This document shows positions 34,424 through 40,864 of a stretch of 40,864 nucleotides of DNA, one piece after another. This stretch comes from Alphaproteobacteria bacterium (GTDB taxonomy: Bacteria; Pseudomonadota; Alphaproteobacteria; Caulobacterales; Caulobacteraceae), in assembly GCA_003241825.1 (NCBI GenBank), contig QBLX01000012.1, positions 1 to 40,864 of the forward strand, in the 5' to 3' direction. The position numbers and the translations under genes were made by a program. Position 1 is the stretch's first letter. Each line of letters starts with the position of its first letter. The notes under the pieces are model-generated. The model was not told where the DNA came from. It made no database searches and was given only the letters and a program-made list of their open reading frames with translations.

Positions 34424-35050
34424 TCAGTCCCTCTCGTAACGTTCCCACAGGTCGTCACCCAGAGGCTCCGCCGCAAGACGTCGATAGCGCGGCGCGTGAG
34501 CCAGACGCGCGAGACTCAGTGCCGCAACCCCGGGCCGTCCGTCTCCGCCCAGCAGGATCGGGGCCCGGAACCACTCAATGGCGTCAACGACGCCCGCAGC
34601 GATGAAACAGGCAGCGACGCGGCCGCCGCCTTCGATCATCAGGGATGACACGCCGCGGCTGTTCAATGTGTCGAGCACCGCCTGGATGGCCGGGCGATTG
34701 GTGGTGTCCCCGGCGACGCGCAGGACCTCGGCCTCGCCGACCGCTATCACCGCACGCGTTGTCAAAATCAGGGTACCCGGCCTGGCCAGTCGCGCGAACG
34801 GCGGGGTTCTCAGCTTGCTGTCCAGGACGACCCGCAAGGGTTCAGCCCCTGTTTCCCCGTCCGGCAACCGCACCGTCAGTCTCGGGTCATCCGCCAGAAC
34901 CGTCTCGACGCCGACGAGAACAGCATCGTGCTGGGCCCTCAGCCTGTGTCCCTGCAGCCGCGCCTCAGGGCCGGTGATCCACTGGCTTTCGCCAGTGGAT
35001 GTGCCGATTCGCCCGTCCAGCGACGTCGCGATCTTCAGAGTGATCCGCAT
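34424..35050 (-). CDS. ribD: Stand-alone RibD-type reductase domain (no deaminase domain)
   Basis: A 208-residue protein matching only the C-terminal reductase half of RibD: KIATSLDGRIGTSTGESQWITGPEA, HDAVLVGVETVLADDPRLTVR, LRVVLDSKLRTP and SLMIEGGGRVAACFIAAGVVDAIEWFRAPILLGG. It reduces the ribosylamino-pyrimidine with NADPH. The N-terminal zinc deaminase domain (HAE...PCxxxxxxxC, about 145 residues) is missing, and the ATG shares a base with the nrdR stop (TGATG), so no missed 5' extension is possible. The deaminase must be encoded elsewhere. Confidence 0.9.
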   Translation of the reverse strand: MRITLKIATSLDGRIGTSTGESQWITGPEARLQGHRLRAQHDAVLVGVETVLADDPRLTVRLPDGETGAEPLRVVLDSKLRTPPFARLARPGTLILTTRAVIAVGEAEVLRVAGDTTNRPAIQAVLDTLNSRGVSSLMIEGGGRVAACFIAAGVVDAIEWFRAPILLGGDGRPGVAALSLARLAHAPRYRRLAAEPLGDDLWERYERD

Positions 35051-35517
35051 CAGGCCTTACCGGGCTCGTCCAGGCCTTCGTCGCCCAGGAATTTCGCAAA
35101 ATCGCCTGTGGCGCGGAAATCCTTGTAGACTGAGGCGTACCGGACATAGGCCACTTCATCGACGCCTTTCAGCGCCTTCATGATGAAATCGCCAACCGTG
35201 CTGGACGGGATTTCCGTTTCGCCGAGGCTTTCCAGCTGGCGGACAATCCGGCTCACCATCTGCTCGACCTGTTCGGCCTGAACAGGGCGCTTGCGCAGGG
35301 CGATGCCCAGTGACCGTTCCAGCTTGTCCCGATCGAACGGTGTCCGCCTGCCATTCCGTTTCAGGATGACCAGTTCGCGCAACTGAACACGCTCGAAGGT
35401 CGTGAACCGCCCGCTGCATCCCGGACAGGACCGTCGGCGCCGGATGGCCGAGCCGTCATCGGACGGCCGGCTGTCCTTCACCTGAGTGTCCTGATGGCCG
35501 CAGAACGGGCATTTCAT
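35050..35517 (-). CDS. nrdR: Transcriptional repressor NrdR
   Basis: A 155-residue repressor of ribonucleotide reductase genes. The zinc ribbon is C3-C6 ([17 protein letters not shown]) and C31-C34 ([15 protein letters not shown]), followed by the ATP-cone that senses ATP/dATP ([30 protein letters not shown]) and [27 protein letters not shown]. It lies 4 nt after glyA and is fused to ribD by a 1-bp overlap, the standard alphaproteobacterial arrangement. Confidence 0.96.
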   Translation of the reverse strand: MKCPFCGHQDTQVKDSRPSDDGSAIRRRRSCPGCSGRFTTFERVQLRELVILKRNGRRTPFDRDKLERSLGIALRKRPVQAEQVEQMVSRIVRQLESLGETEIPSSTVGDFIMKALKGVDEVAYVRYASVYKDFRATGDFAKFLGDEGLDEPGKA

Positions 35518-35521
35518 CGGA

Positions 35522-36808
35522 TCAGCCGTAGATCGGGAAGCGTGCGGTCAGGGCCCGCACCTCGCCCGCAATCCGGGCCTGTTCGGTCGGGTCGGCATGG
35601 TCGCCGCCGTTCATACTGGTCACGACATCGGCGATCCAGTGGCCGATCTGCTCGAACTCAGCCGTACCGAAGCCCCGCGTCGTCCCGGCTGCAGTCCCCA
35701 GACGGACGCCCGAGGTGACCGTGAACGGCGCAGTGTCGAACGGCACGCCGTTCTTGTTGCAGGTCATCAGGGCTTGCTCCAGCGCAGCTTCGGTCGCCTT
35801 GCCGGTCACGCCCTTGGGCCGCAGATCGACCAGCATCAGATGGCTGTCGGTGCCGCCCGAGACGATGGCCAGGCCGCGCTCGACCAGAACCGCAGCCATG
35901 GCCTGGGCGTTCTTCACGACCTGGTGGGCGTAGAGTTTGAACTCCGGCTTCAGCGCCTCGCCAAAGGCCACGGCCTTGGCCGCAATGACATGTTCCAGCG
36001 GCCCGCCCTGCAGGCCCGGAAAGACTGCAGAGTTGAATTTCTTGCCCAGTTCCAGGTCGTTGGACAGGATGATACCGCCTCGCGGTCCGCGCAACGTCTT
36101 GTGAGTCGTGCTGGTCACGACATGGGCGTGGGGCACCGGATCCGGATAGGCTCCGCCGGCGATCAGGCCGGAATAGTGGGCCATGTCCACCATCAGATAG
36201 GCCCCGACGCTGTCGGCAATCTCGCGGAAGCGTTTGAAGTCGATATGGCGGCTGTAGGCACTGCCACCCGCGATGATCAGCTTGGGCTTTTCCCGCTCGG
36301 CCATCTCGGCCACGTGATCGTAGTCGATCAGATGATCGCTCTCGCGCACCGAATAGGTGACCGGACGGAACCATTTGCCCGACTGGTTCGCCGGCGATCC
36401 GTGGGTCAGATGCCCGCCCGCCGCCAGATCCATGCCGAGGAAGGTGTCGCCGGGCGTCAGCAGGGCGAGGAAGACAGCCTGGTTGGCCTGGGCCCCCGAG
36501 TGCGGCTGAACATTGGCATAGGCCGCACCGTAAAGCTGCTTGAGCCGGTCGCGGGCCAGGTCCTCGGTCACGTCGACGAACTCGCAGCCGCCATAGTAGC
36601 GCTTGCCGGGATAGCCTTCTGCGTACTTGTTGGTCAGCACGCTGCCTTGCGCTTCCAGCACCGCCCGGGAGACGATGTTCTCGGACGCGATCAGCTCGAT
36701 CTGTTCCTTCTGGCGCGCCAGTTCGCCCTGGATACCGCCGAACACGTCCGGATCAGCCTCGGCCAGTCCGCGCGAGAAATAGGCGTCATGCACGAAATGA
36801 GCGGTCAC
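35522..36808 (-). CDS. glyA: Serine hydroxymethyltransferase
   Basis: A 428-residue PLP enzyme interconverting serine plus tetrahydrofolate with glycine plus methylene-tetrahydrofolate. The PLP lysine lies in [57 protein letters not shown] and [14 protein letters not shown] are diagnostic N-terminal blocks. ATG 36808 follows the usual short leader. It is the first gene of the long minus-strand operon running to thiL or beyond; a 9-bp inverted repeat lies in its upstream region. Confidence 0.96.
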   Translation of the reverse strand: MTAHFVHDAYFSRGLAEADPDVFGGIQGELARQKEQIELIASENIVSRAVLEAQGSVLTNKYAEGYPGKRYYGGCEFVDVTEDLARDRLKQLYGAAYANVQPHSGAQANQAVFLALLTPGDTFLGMDLAAGGHLTHGSPANQSGKWFRPVTYSVRESDHLIDYDHVAEMAEREKPKLIIAGGSAYSRHIDFKRFREIADSVGAYLMVDMAHYSGLIAGGAYPDPVPHAHVVTSTTHKTLRGPRGGIILSNDLELGKKFNSAVFPGLQGGPLEHVIAAKAVAFGEALKPEFKLYAHQVVKNAQAMAAVLVERGLAIVSGGTDSHLMLVDLRPKGVTGKATEAALEQALMTCNKNGVPFDTAPFTVTSGVRLGTAAGTTRGFGTAEFEQIGHWIADVVTSMNGGDHADPTEQARIAGEVRALTARFPIYG

Positions 36809-36834
36809 GGGCGAAGTCCTGAAAGGCGCAAGGG

Positions 36835-36878
36835 GATGTTGTGCCTATCTATGCCCCAGTGGCTCCGACCACAACATC
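36835..36878 (-). promoter_or_regulatory. Spaced inverted repeat upstream of glyA
   Basis: GATGTTGTG and CACAACATC are perfect 9-bp arms separated by 26 bp, 27-70 bp before the glyA ATG. In RNA they could form a stem-loop in the leader; in DNA they could be paired protein sites. The distal arm lies in CCACAACATCTTGTAC, loosely like an NrdR box. No known riboswitch is recognised. Confidence 0.45.
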
Positions 36879-36950
36879 TTGTACTCTTCAGCAGCCTTCG
36901 TCCGGAGAGGTGGATCGTCGCGGCGAGACCGGCAACGCGGCGCGACCGTG

Positions 36951-37130
36951 TCAGGACTTGCCCAGCAGACGTCTGAGCTTGGCGATCGCGAGACGCTCGA
37001 CGGCCTTTGGCTCCATCGCGGGGCCGACGGCTGTCGCTTCGGTACCCGTCGCGACGTGCACGGCCGTGACCTTCAGATAGGTGCCATTGCGAACACTCTC
37101 GACGATGACCTCACCGATCGCTTCCGTCAC
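36951..37130 (-). CDS. DUF6898-like small protein
   Basis: A 59-residue protein: GEVIVESVRNGTYLKVTAVHVATGTEATAVGPAMEPKAVERLAIAKLRRLL. The strand YLKVTAVHVATGTEA and the terminal Lys/Arg/Leu helix match my recollection of the small alphaproteobacterial DUF6898 family. No start ATG is available; I use GTG 37130, while GTG 37139 and the track TTG 37169 also fit the frame. Soluble, function unknown. It lies between hemA and glyA on the same strand. Confidence 0.72.
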   Translation of the reverse strand: MTEAIGEVIVESVRNGTYLKVTAVHVATGTEATAVGPAMEPKAVERLAIAKLRRLLGKS

Positions 37131-37262
37131 CGGACACACCGCCTCGCGTGAACTCGCAAAACGGCGCAAACGTCCGTTGGCTCACTCTCAAGAAGTTCCC
37201 GGGAATCGCCTTCGAAAGGGTTCATGCCGACACTGTAGCGCGACATCGTTCCCCGGACGAGA

Positions 37263-38489
37263 TCAGGCCGCGCGAGGCATCCGGGCGACGTTGCAGTGGG
37301 TCCAGAGCTTGTCCATGGCGGTGACCAGCGCATCCATCATGTCGTCGTCATGGTTGGGCGATGGTGTGAAGCGCAGGCGCTCTGTCCCTTTGGGCACGGT
37401 CGGATAGTTGATCGGCTGCACATAGATGCCGTGGTCTTCCAGCAGCATGTCCGAGATCATCTTGGCATGGACCGGGTCGCCCACGAAGACCGGCACGATG
37501 TGGCTTTCGGACGGCATGACGGGAATGCCGGCCTCGGCAAACCGCTGCTTCAGGGTTTCGGCCCGTTCCTGATGCGCCGCACGCAGTTCGGGGTGAGCCT
37601 TGAGGTGACGCACGGAGGCCAGGGCACCCGCAGTCAATGCGGGGGGAAGCGATGTCGTGAAGATGAACCCTGCCGCCCAGCTACGCACGGCATCGACGAT
37701 CACGGCGTCGGCGGCGATATATCCACCCATGACCCCGATCGCCTTGCCCAGGGTGCATTCGATGATGTCGATGCCGTCCAGCACACCATCGCGCTCGGCT
37801 ACACCCGCTCCGGTCTCGCCGTAGAGGCCGACCGCATGGACTTCGTCCAGATAGGTCATGGCTCCATACTTCCGGGCCAGGGCGATCGTGCCCTTAAGGT
37901 CGGCGATATCGCCGTCCATCGAATAGACGCTCTCGAAGGCGATCAGCTTGGGCGCATCAGCCGGGGCTGCCGCCAGAAGCGTCTCCAGGTGCTCGAGGTC
38001 ATTATGCAGGAAGACATGCCGCTCGCACCCGCCGTTGCGGATTCCCGCGATCATCGAGGCGTGGTTCAGGCTGTCGGAGAAGATGATCAGCCCCGGCATG
38101 ATCCGCTGCAGCGATGTCAGCGTCGCCTCATTGGCCACATAGCCCGACGTCATCAGCAGGGCCGCTTCCTTGCGGTGCCAGGAGGCCAGTTCCGCTTCCA
38201 GATCGACCGCCGACCGGGTTGTCCCCGAGATATTGCGCGTCCCGCCAGCTCCCGCACCGGACTCGTCCACGGCCGACTTCATGGCCTCCAGCACCGACGG
38301 ATGCTGGCCCATGCCGAGGTAGTCGTTGGAACACCAGACCACGACATCCTGCTCGGAACCGTCCTCGCGCCGGCGCGTCGCCAGCGGGAACTTGCCCTGC
38401 ACTCGCTTGAGGTCAGCAAAAACCCGATAGCGGCCCTCGGTACGGACCTGCTCCACGGCGGTTTGAAAGGCGGCCTTATAGTCGAACAA
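37263..38489 (-). CDS. hemA: 5-aminolevulinate synthase
   Basis: A 408-residue PLP enzyme that condenses glycine and succinyl-CoA to 5-aminolevulinate, the Shemin (C4) entry to heme in alphaproteobacteria. K249 in [14 protein letters not shown] binds [39 protein letters not shown] and [12 protein letters not shown] are family blocks. The conserved N-terminus is MFDYKAAF, which here begins with TTG at 38489; the track ATG at 38537 adds an unconserved leader. The 294 bp upstream hold a tiny ORF and a terminator-like hairpin. Confidence 0.95.
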   Translation of the reverse strand: MFDYKAAFQTAVEQVRTEGRYRVFADLKRVQGKFPLATRRREDGSEQDVVVWCSNDYLGMGQHPSVLEAMKSAVDESGAGAGGTRNISGTTRSAVDLEAELASWHRKEAALLMTSGYVANEATLTSLQRIMPGLIIFSDSLNHASMIAGIRNGGCERHVFLHNDLEHLETLLAAAPADAPKLIAFESVYSMDGDIADLKGTIALARKYGAMTYLDEVHAVGLYGETGAGVAERDGVLDGIDIIECTLGKAIGVMGGYIAADAVIVDAVRSWAAGFIFTTSLPPALTAGALASVRHLKAHPELRAAHQERAETLKQRFAEAGIPVMPSESHIVPVFVGDPVHAKMISDMLLEDHGIYVQPINYPTVPKGTERLRFTPSPNHDDDMMDALVTAMDKLWTHCNVARMPRAA

Positions 38490-38566
38490 GACTTTGGTTC
38501 TTTCGCTTATACTGCGTGAGGCGGTGTCTGCGCCCACAAAGGCCCAAAGTCCACACAGACGGAAGG

Positions 38567-38587
38567 GTAAAAAGGTCGCAAGACCTT
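38567..38587 (-). terminator. Terminator-like hairpin in the hemA leader region
   Basis: On the minus strand AAGGTC-TTGC-GACCTT is followed by a T run. This is a short but textbook intrinsic-terminator shape, about 80 nt upstream of the hemA start. It either ends the mmsB transcript or attenuates hemA. Confidence 0.6.
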
Positions 38588-38606
38588 AATTGATATCGGC
38601 TCTCAT
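38586..38606 (-). CDS. Possible 6-codon leader peptide before hemA
   Basis: ATG AGA GCC GAT ATC AAT TAA encodes MRADIN. It is preceded by GGAAGGAGA, a strong Shine-Dalgarno but close to the ATG. Its stop codon overlaps the first arm of the terminator-like hairpin, an arrangement like leader-peptide attenuators. It may be chance; there is no comparative support here. Confidence 0.3.
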   Translation of the reverse strand: MRADIN

Positions 38607-38783
38607 TCTCCTTCCGCGCATGGCGCGGTGAGGTGGGTCGGCGGGCAGGGACGGGACGGAGCGGCCGACAGACACGGACACGGTTATCCTTGTCGAATGC
38701 CAGACGCGTTTGAGGCCTCAGACTCTTCAACGCCTCGCGGCGCCTCCCCGTCCGCCAGCGCGCTCGCGAGCGACATCTATGGT
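38607..38783 (-). promoter_or_regulatory. Probable hemA promoter region
   Basis: This is the upstream part of the 294-bp gap between mmsB and hemA. Apart from the leader elements just downstream, it holds a 12-bp self-complementary CGCTCGCGAGCG (38761-38772) close to the mmsB stop and a TGAGGCCTCA palindrome. I see no gene; the ORF 38476-38730 has a shadow-like, Arg-rich translation. No clear -35/-10 pair, FNR or Irr-type site was identified. Confidence 0.35.
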
Positions 38784-39683
38784 CTACAGCTCGTCCAGCT
38801 TGCCTCGCAGCATCTGCAGGATGCCGGAGAAGTCCTTCCCGCCATGGCCCAGCCCGTCGAACAGCTGGAACAGCGCTTCCGACTGCGCACCGAGGGGTGT
38901 CGAGGCTCCAGACTTGGCGGCAGCGTCCTGCGCCAGCTTCAGGTCCTTCAGCATCATCGCCGTGGCGAACCCGCCCTCATAGTTGCGATTCGACGGTGCC
39001 GTCGGCACGGGACCGGGCCACGGATAGTAGGTCGTCACGCTCCAGCTCTGCCCCGACGACTTGGCTGCGATATCGAAGAATTTGACCGGGTCGAGCCCCA
39101 GCTTCTCGGCCAGGGCGATCGCCTCGCACGTCCCCAGCATGGTGATGCCAAGAATCATGTTGTTGCAGATCTTCGCCGCCTGTCCGGCACCGTGATCCCC
39201 GGCACGGAAGGTTGCCCGACTCATCGGTTCGAGTGCGGCCTCTATCCGGGGGAAGTCCGGCTCGTCACAGCCCACCATGAAGGCCAGGGTCCCGGCATCC
39301 GCGGCCATCGTCCCGCCGGAGACGGGCGCGTCGGCAAAGGCATAGCCAGCCTCCTTGGCCAGTCCCGCGACCTTGCGCGCCGTCTCCACGTCGATGGTCG
39401 AACAGTCCAGCAGCAGGGCCGATGAGGGCGCGACCCCGATGATCTGTTCGGAATAGACCTTCAGCACATGCGGCCCGGCGGGCAGCATGGTGAAGACGAC
39501 CTCGGCATCGCGAACCGCAGCGGCAACCGAGTCCGCTGCGACACAGCCCGCCGTCACGGCACGCTCGAGCGCAGCGGCGCTGAGGTCGAAGGCGGCGACG
39601 GCGTGCCCGGCCCTGGCCTGGTTTGCGGCCATGCCGCCGCCCATGTTCCCCAGCCCGATGAAGGCGATCCTTGTGGCGGTCAT
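38784..39683 (-). CDS. mmsB: 3-hydroxyisobutyrate dehydrogenase
   Basis: A 299-residue NAD-dependent beta-hydroxyacid dehydrogenase of valine breakdown, oxidising 3-hydroxyisobutyrate to methylmalonate semialdehyde. The N-terminal Rossmann motif is FIGLGNMGGGMA, the substrate loop is DAPVSGGTMAADAGTL, the catalytic Lys is in AAKICNNM, and YYPWPGPVPTAPSNRNYEGGF is typical of HIBADH rather than glyoxylate reductases. It stands alone, without other valine-degradation genes. Confidence 0.92.
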   Translation of the reverse strand: MTATRIAFIGLGNMGGGMAANQARAGHAVAAFDLSAAALERAVTAGCVAADSVAAAVRDAEVVFTMLPAGPHVLKVYSEQIIGVAPSSALLLDCSTIDVETARKVAGLAKEAGYAFADAPVSGGTMAADAGTLAFMVGCDEPDFPRIEAALEPMSRATFRAGDHGAGQAAKICNNMILGITMLGTCEAIALAEKLGLDPVKFFDIAAKSSGQSWSVTTYYPWPGPVPTAPSNRNYEGGFATAMMLKDLKLAQDAAAKSGASTPLGAQSEALFQLFDGLGHGGKDFSGILQMLRGKLDEL

Positions 39684-39753
39684 GGCGGTGTTTCCTCGGT
39701 TCTGGTTTTCCGAACGGGTTAGCCGCTCGCCGCCCTGGCCGCCAGACCCCGAC

Positions 39754-40509
39754 TCAGCCCGGCTTGCGGAACCGGTAGACGAACTGGTCAGTGCGACCGC
39801 GTATGGCAGGCTCGAAGACGTTCACGGTCCGGTCGTCGGCGGGATTGGCCACGGCGGTGCTCTCGCCGTCAAAAACGAATCCTGCACGCACGACTTCGGC
39901 CTTCAGGAACTCGCCGTCGATCCGGTGCAGGGTGCCGACTTCGGTATTGGTCGTCCCGGCCCGGCCCGCGTGGTCGATCACGACGAAGATCCCGCCCGGC
40001 TTCAGGGCTGCGAACACCGCTGCATTCATCCGCGCCACATCGACGCCGAAGGCCGGGATATGGAAGTCGTGATATTCCTGGCTCATGAACACGACGTCGA
40101 GCGGCTCGGCAAAGGTCATGGAATCAAGATCACCGTTGACCCGAACGACATTGGGATAGGCCGCAACGAGGACATCGGCGGGGCCATTCTCGCGCGCCAT
40201 CGTGCGGTTCGGGACAAAGGCATAGACCTTGCCCGTTTCACCCACGCTGCGCGCAAACAGACGGGTAAAGTATCCCGCACCGGGCCGGATGTCCGCGACC
40301 CTGTCGCCCGTCCCCACTTCGGCGAAGGTCAGCATTTCGACCGGCTTGCGCAGGGCGTCGCGGGCAATCTCCTCGTTCGGGCGGAGCGGATCAGCAACGG
40401 CCGCCGCATAATCGGCAGCAGGGACACTCATCCCGCCGTCGGCCATGCCCATGCATCCGGACAGCAGCAAGGCACAGGCAGCGACGGCAAACAGTGGTGA
40501 TCTGGACAT
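39754..40509 (-). CDS. Predicted lipoprotein with methyltransferase-like domain
   Basis: A 251-residue protein with a lipoprotein signal (ALLLSGC) and then a class I methyltransferase fold: VADIRPGAGYFTRLFARSVG in place of motif I, a Tyr/Asp-rich DVVFMSQEYHDFH, and ALKPGGIFVVIDHAGRAG. This resembles the COG4798 group of predicted exported methyltransferases. SAM is not known to be available in the periplasm, so the enzymatic role is doubtful. The end is NVFEPAIRGRTDQFVYRFRKP. It diverges from the EthD-like gene. Confidence 0.83.
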   Translation of the reverse strand: MSRSPLFAVAACALLLSGCMGMADGGMSVPAADYAAAVADPLRPNEEIARDALRKPVEMLTFAEVGTGDRVADIRPGAGYFTRLFARSVGETGKVYAFVPNRTMARENGPADVLVAAYPNVVRVNGDLDSMTFAEPLDVVFMSQEYHDFHIPAFGVDVARMNAAVFAALKPGGIFVVIDHAGRAGTTNTEVGTLHRIDGEFLKAEVVRAGFVFDGESTAVANPADDRTVNVFEPAIRGRTDQFVYRFRKPG

Positions 40510-40645
40510 GAAAGACTCCGGGACAAGGTCATGCAGCTACGCTCCCATACGCCCCGCGACGCAACCCTCCTCGACCGCTGGCCTCTCGACAAAGGCCCGG
40601 CATCGTGTCGCAACTGCCGCTGGACATCGGGACTGGAGACGACCC

Positions 40646-40864
40646 ATGGCTTCGCTGCTTGTGCTGTACAAAACACCCACCGACCCGGTCGCCTTCGATG
40701 CCCATTATCGGTCGCACCACATCCCGCTGGCCCAGGCCCTGCCCGGTCTGCGCGGCTGCGAGATCAGCGAAGGTCCCGTCGCCACGCCTGCGGGGCCGTC
40801 AGGGTTCTACAGGGTCGCCACGCTTCGGTTCGACGACCTGGCCGCGATCCAGGCCGCTTTCGCA
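40646..40864 (+). CDS. EthD-like domain protein, N-terminal part (3' end outside window)
   Basis: This is 73 codons of an open frame missing from the ORF track because it runs off the right edge. The sequence SLLVLYKTPTDPVAFDAHYRSHHIPLAQALPGLRGCEIS has the EthD/dimeric alpha-beta barrel pattern: a strand, then FDAHY..HHIPL and LPGLR. ATG 40646 has GGAG 9 nt upstream. These small proteins are often of unknown role, with some in ether or polyketide metabolism. Confidence 0.8.
   Translation, partial: MASLLVLYKTPTDPVAFDAHYRSHHIPLAQALPGLRGCEISEGPVATPAGPSGFYRVATLRFDDLAAIQAAFA

Noticed and set aside
35597-36976. 459-codon plus-strand ORF
   Set aside because: Antisense shadow of glyA; no recognisable protein.
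34421-37262. FMN, glycine or SAM-type riboswitch upstream of the riboflavin and glyA genes
   Set aside because: The rib genes are packed against nrdR with no leader, and the glyA upstream region shows no conserved riboswitch core that I can recognise.
37127-37333. 68-codon minus-strand ORF between hemA and DUF6898
   Set aside because: A possible internal start (MSRYSVGMNPFEGD...) has GGGGA nearby, but the protein is short, overlaps the likely DUF6898 start and has no recognisable feature.

Overview
The window looks like a chromosomal segment of a high-GC alphaproteobacterium in Caulobacterales, most like Brevundimonas. This is inferred from gene content and order: class I lysyl-tRNA synthetase, CtaA/COX15-type heme A synthase, Shemin-type 5-aminolevulinate synthase, K+-independent H+-pyrophosphatase, and the alphaproteobacterial blocks glyA-nrdR-ribD-ribE-ribB-ribH-nusB-thiL and (CBP3-type chaperone)-DUF177-plsX-fabH-ihfA-merR. 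No database search was possible. Almost everything is housekeeping; I see no prophage, insertion sequence, CRISPR array or rRNA. Coding is dense, with many 1-4 bp stop/start overlaps and frequent GTG and TTG starts.

Layout, left to right. 0-2 kb: the 3' end of aroC, a pirin-family dioxygenase, a small unknown ORF and a small lipoprotein. 2-3.8 kb (minus): the preQ0 genes queC-queE-queD. 4-5.6 kb: a cytosolic CBS-domain hybrid histidine kinase, convergent with a ligase-associated exonuclease (5.6-6.6 kb). 6.8-7.6 kb: two overlapping hotdog thioesterase genes. 7.7-9.35 kb: a slightly AT-richer, accessory-looking patch with an unknown small protein, an unknown membrane protein behind a strong hairpin, and a LexA/CI-like S24 repressor. 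9.4-15.4 kb: an SH3 envelope protein, lysK diverging from queA, a PhoX-like Tat-exported phosphatase and ctaA. 15.5-21.9 kb: two small membrane proteins, ppc, pabB, a protein phosphatase, and a membrane protein/winged-helix regulator pair.

21.9-27.3 kb: an SMR efflux gene behind a perfect palindrome, a methyltransferase, tRNA-Pro(GGG), then (minus) merR, ihfA, fabH, plsX, DUF177 and a cytochrome bc1 assembly chaperone. 27.4-30.1 kb: bamE convergent with hppA. 30.2-36.8 kb (minus): one long operon, glyA-nrdR-ribD(reductase only)-ribE-ribBX-ribH-nusB-thiL-exported protein. 36.9-40.9 kb: DUF6898, hemA with a possible leader hairpin, a 3-hydroxyisobutyrate dehydrogenase, a lipoprotein with a methyltransferase-like domain, and the start of an EthD-like gene.

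The points most worth checking are: ribH has no ATG/GTG/TTG upstream of its conserved N-terminus and appears to start at CTG inside a CTGA overlap; QueD lacks the usual nucleophilic Cys although it sits with queE and queC; RibD lacks its deaminase domain and the RibA half of RibB is degenerate, so two steps of this riboflavin operon must be supplied elsewhere; a 17-bp palindrome probably is the operator of the winged-helix regulator; a 16-bp hairpin covers the ribosome binding site of the unknown membrane gene; and hemA may have a leader peptide with a terminator-like hairpin.
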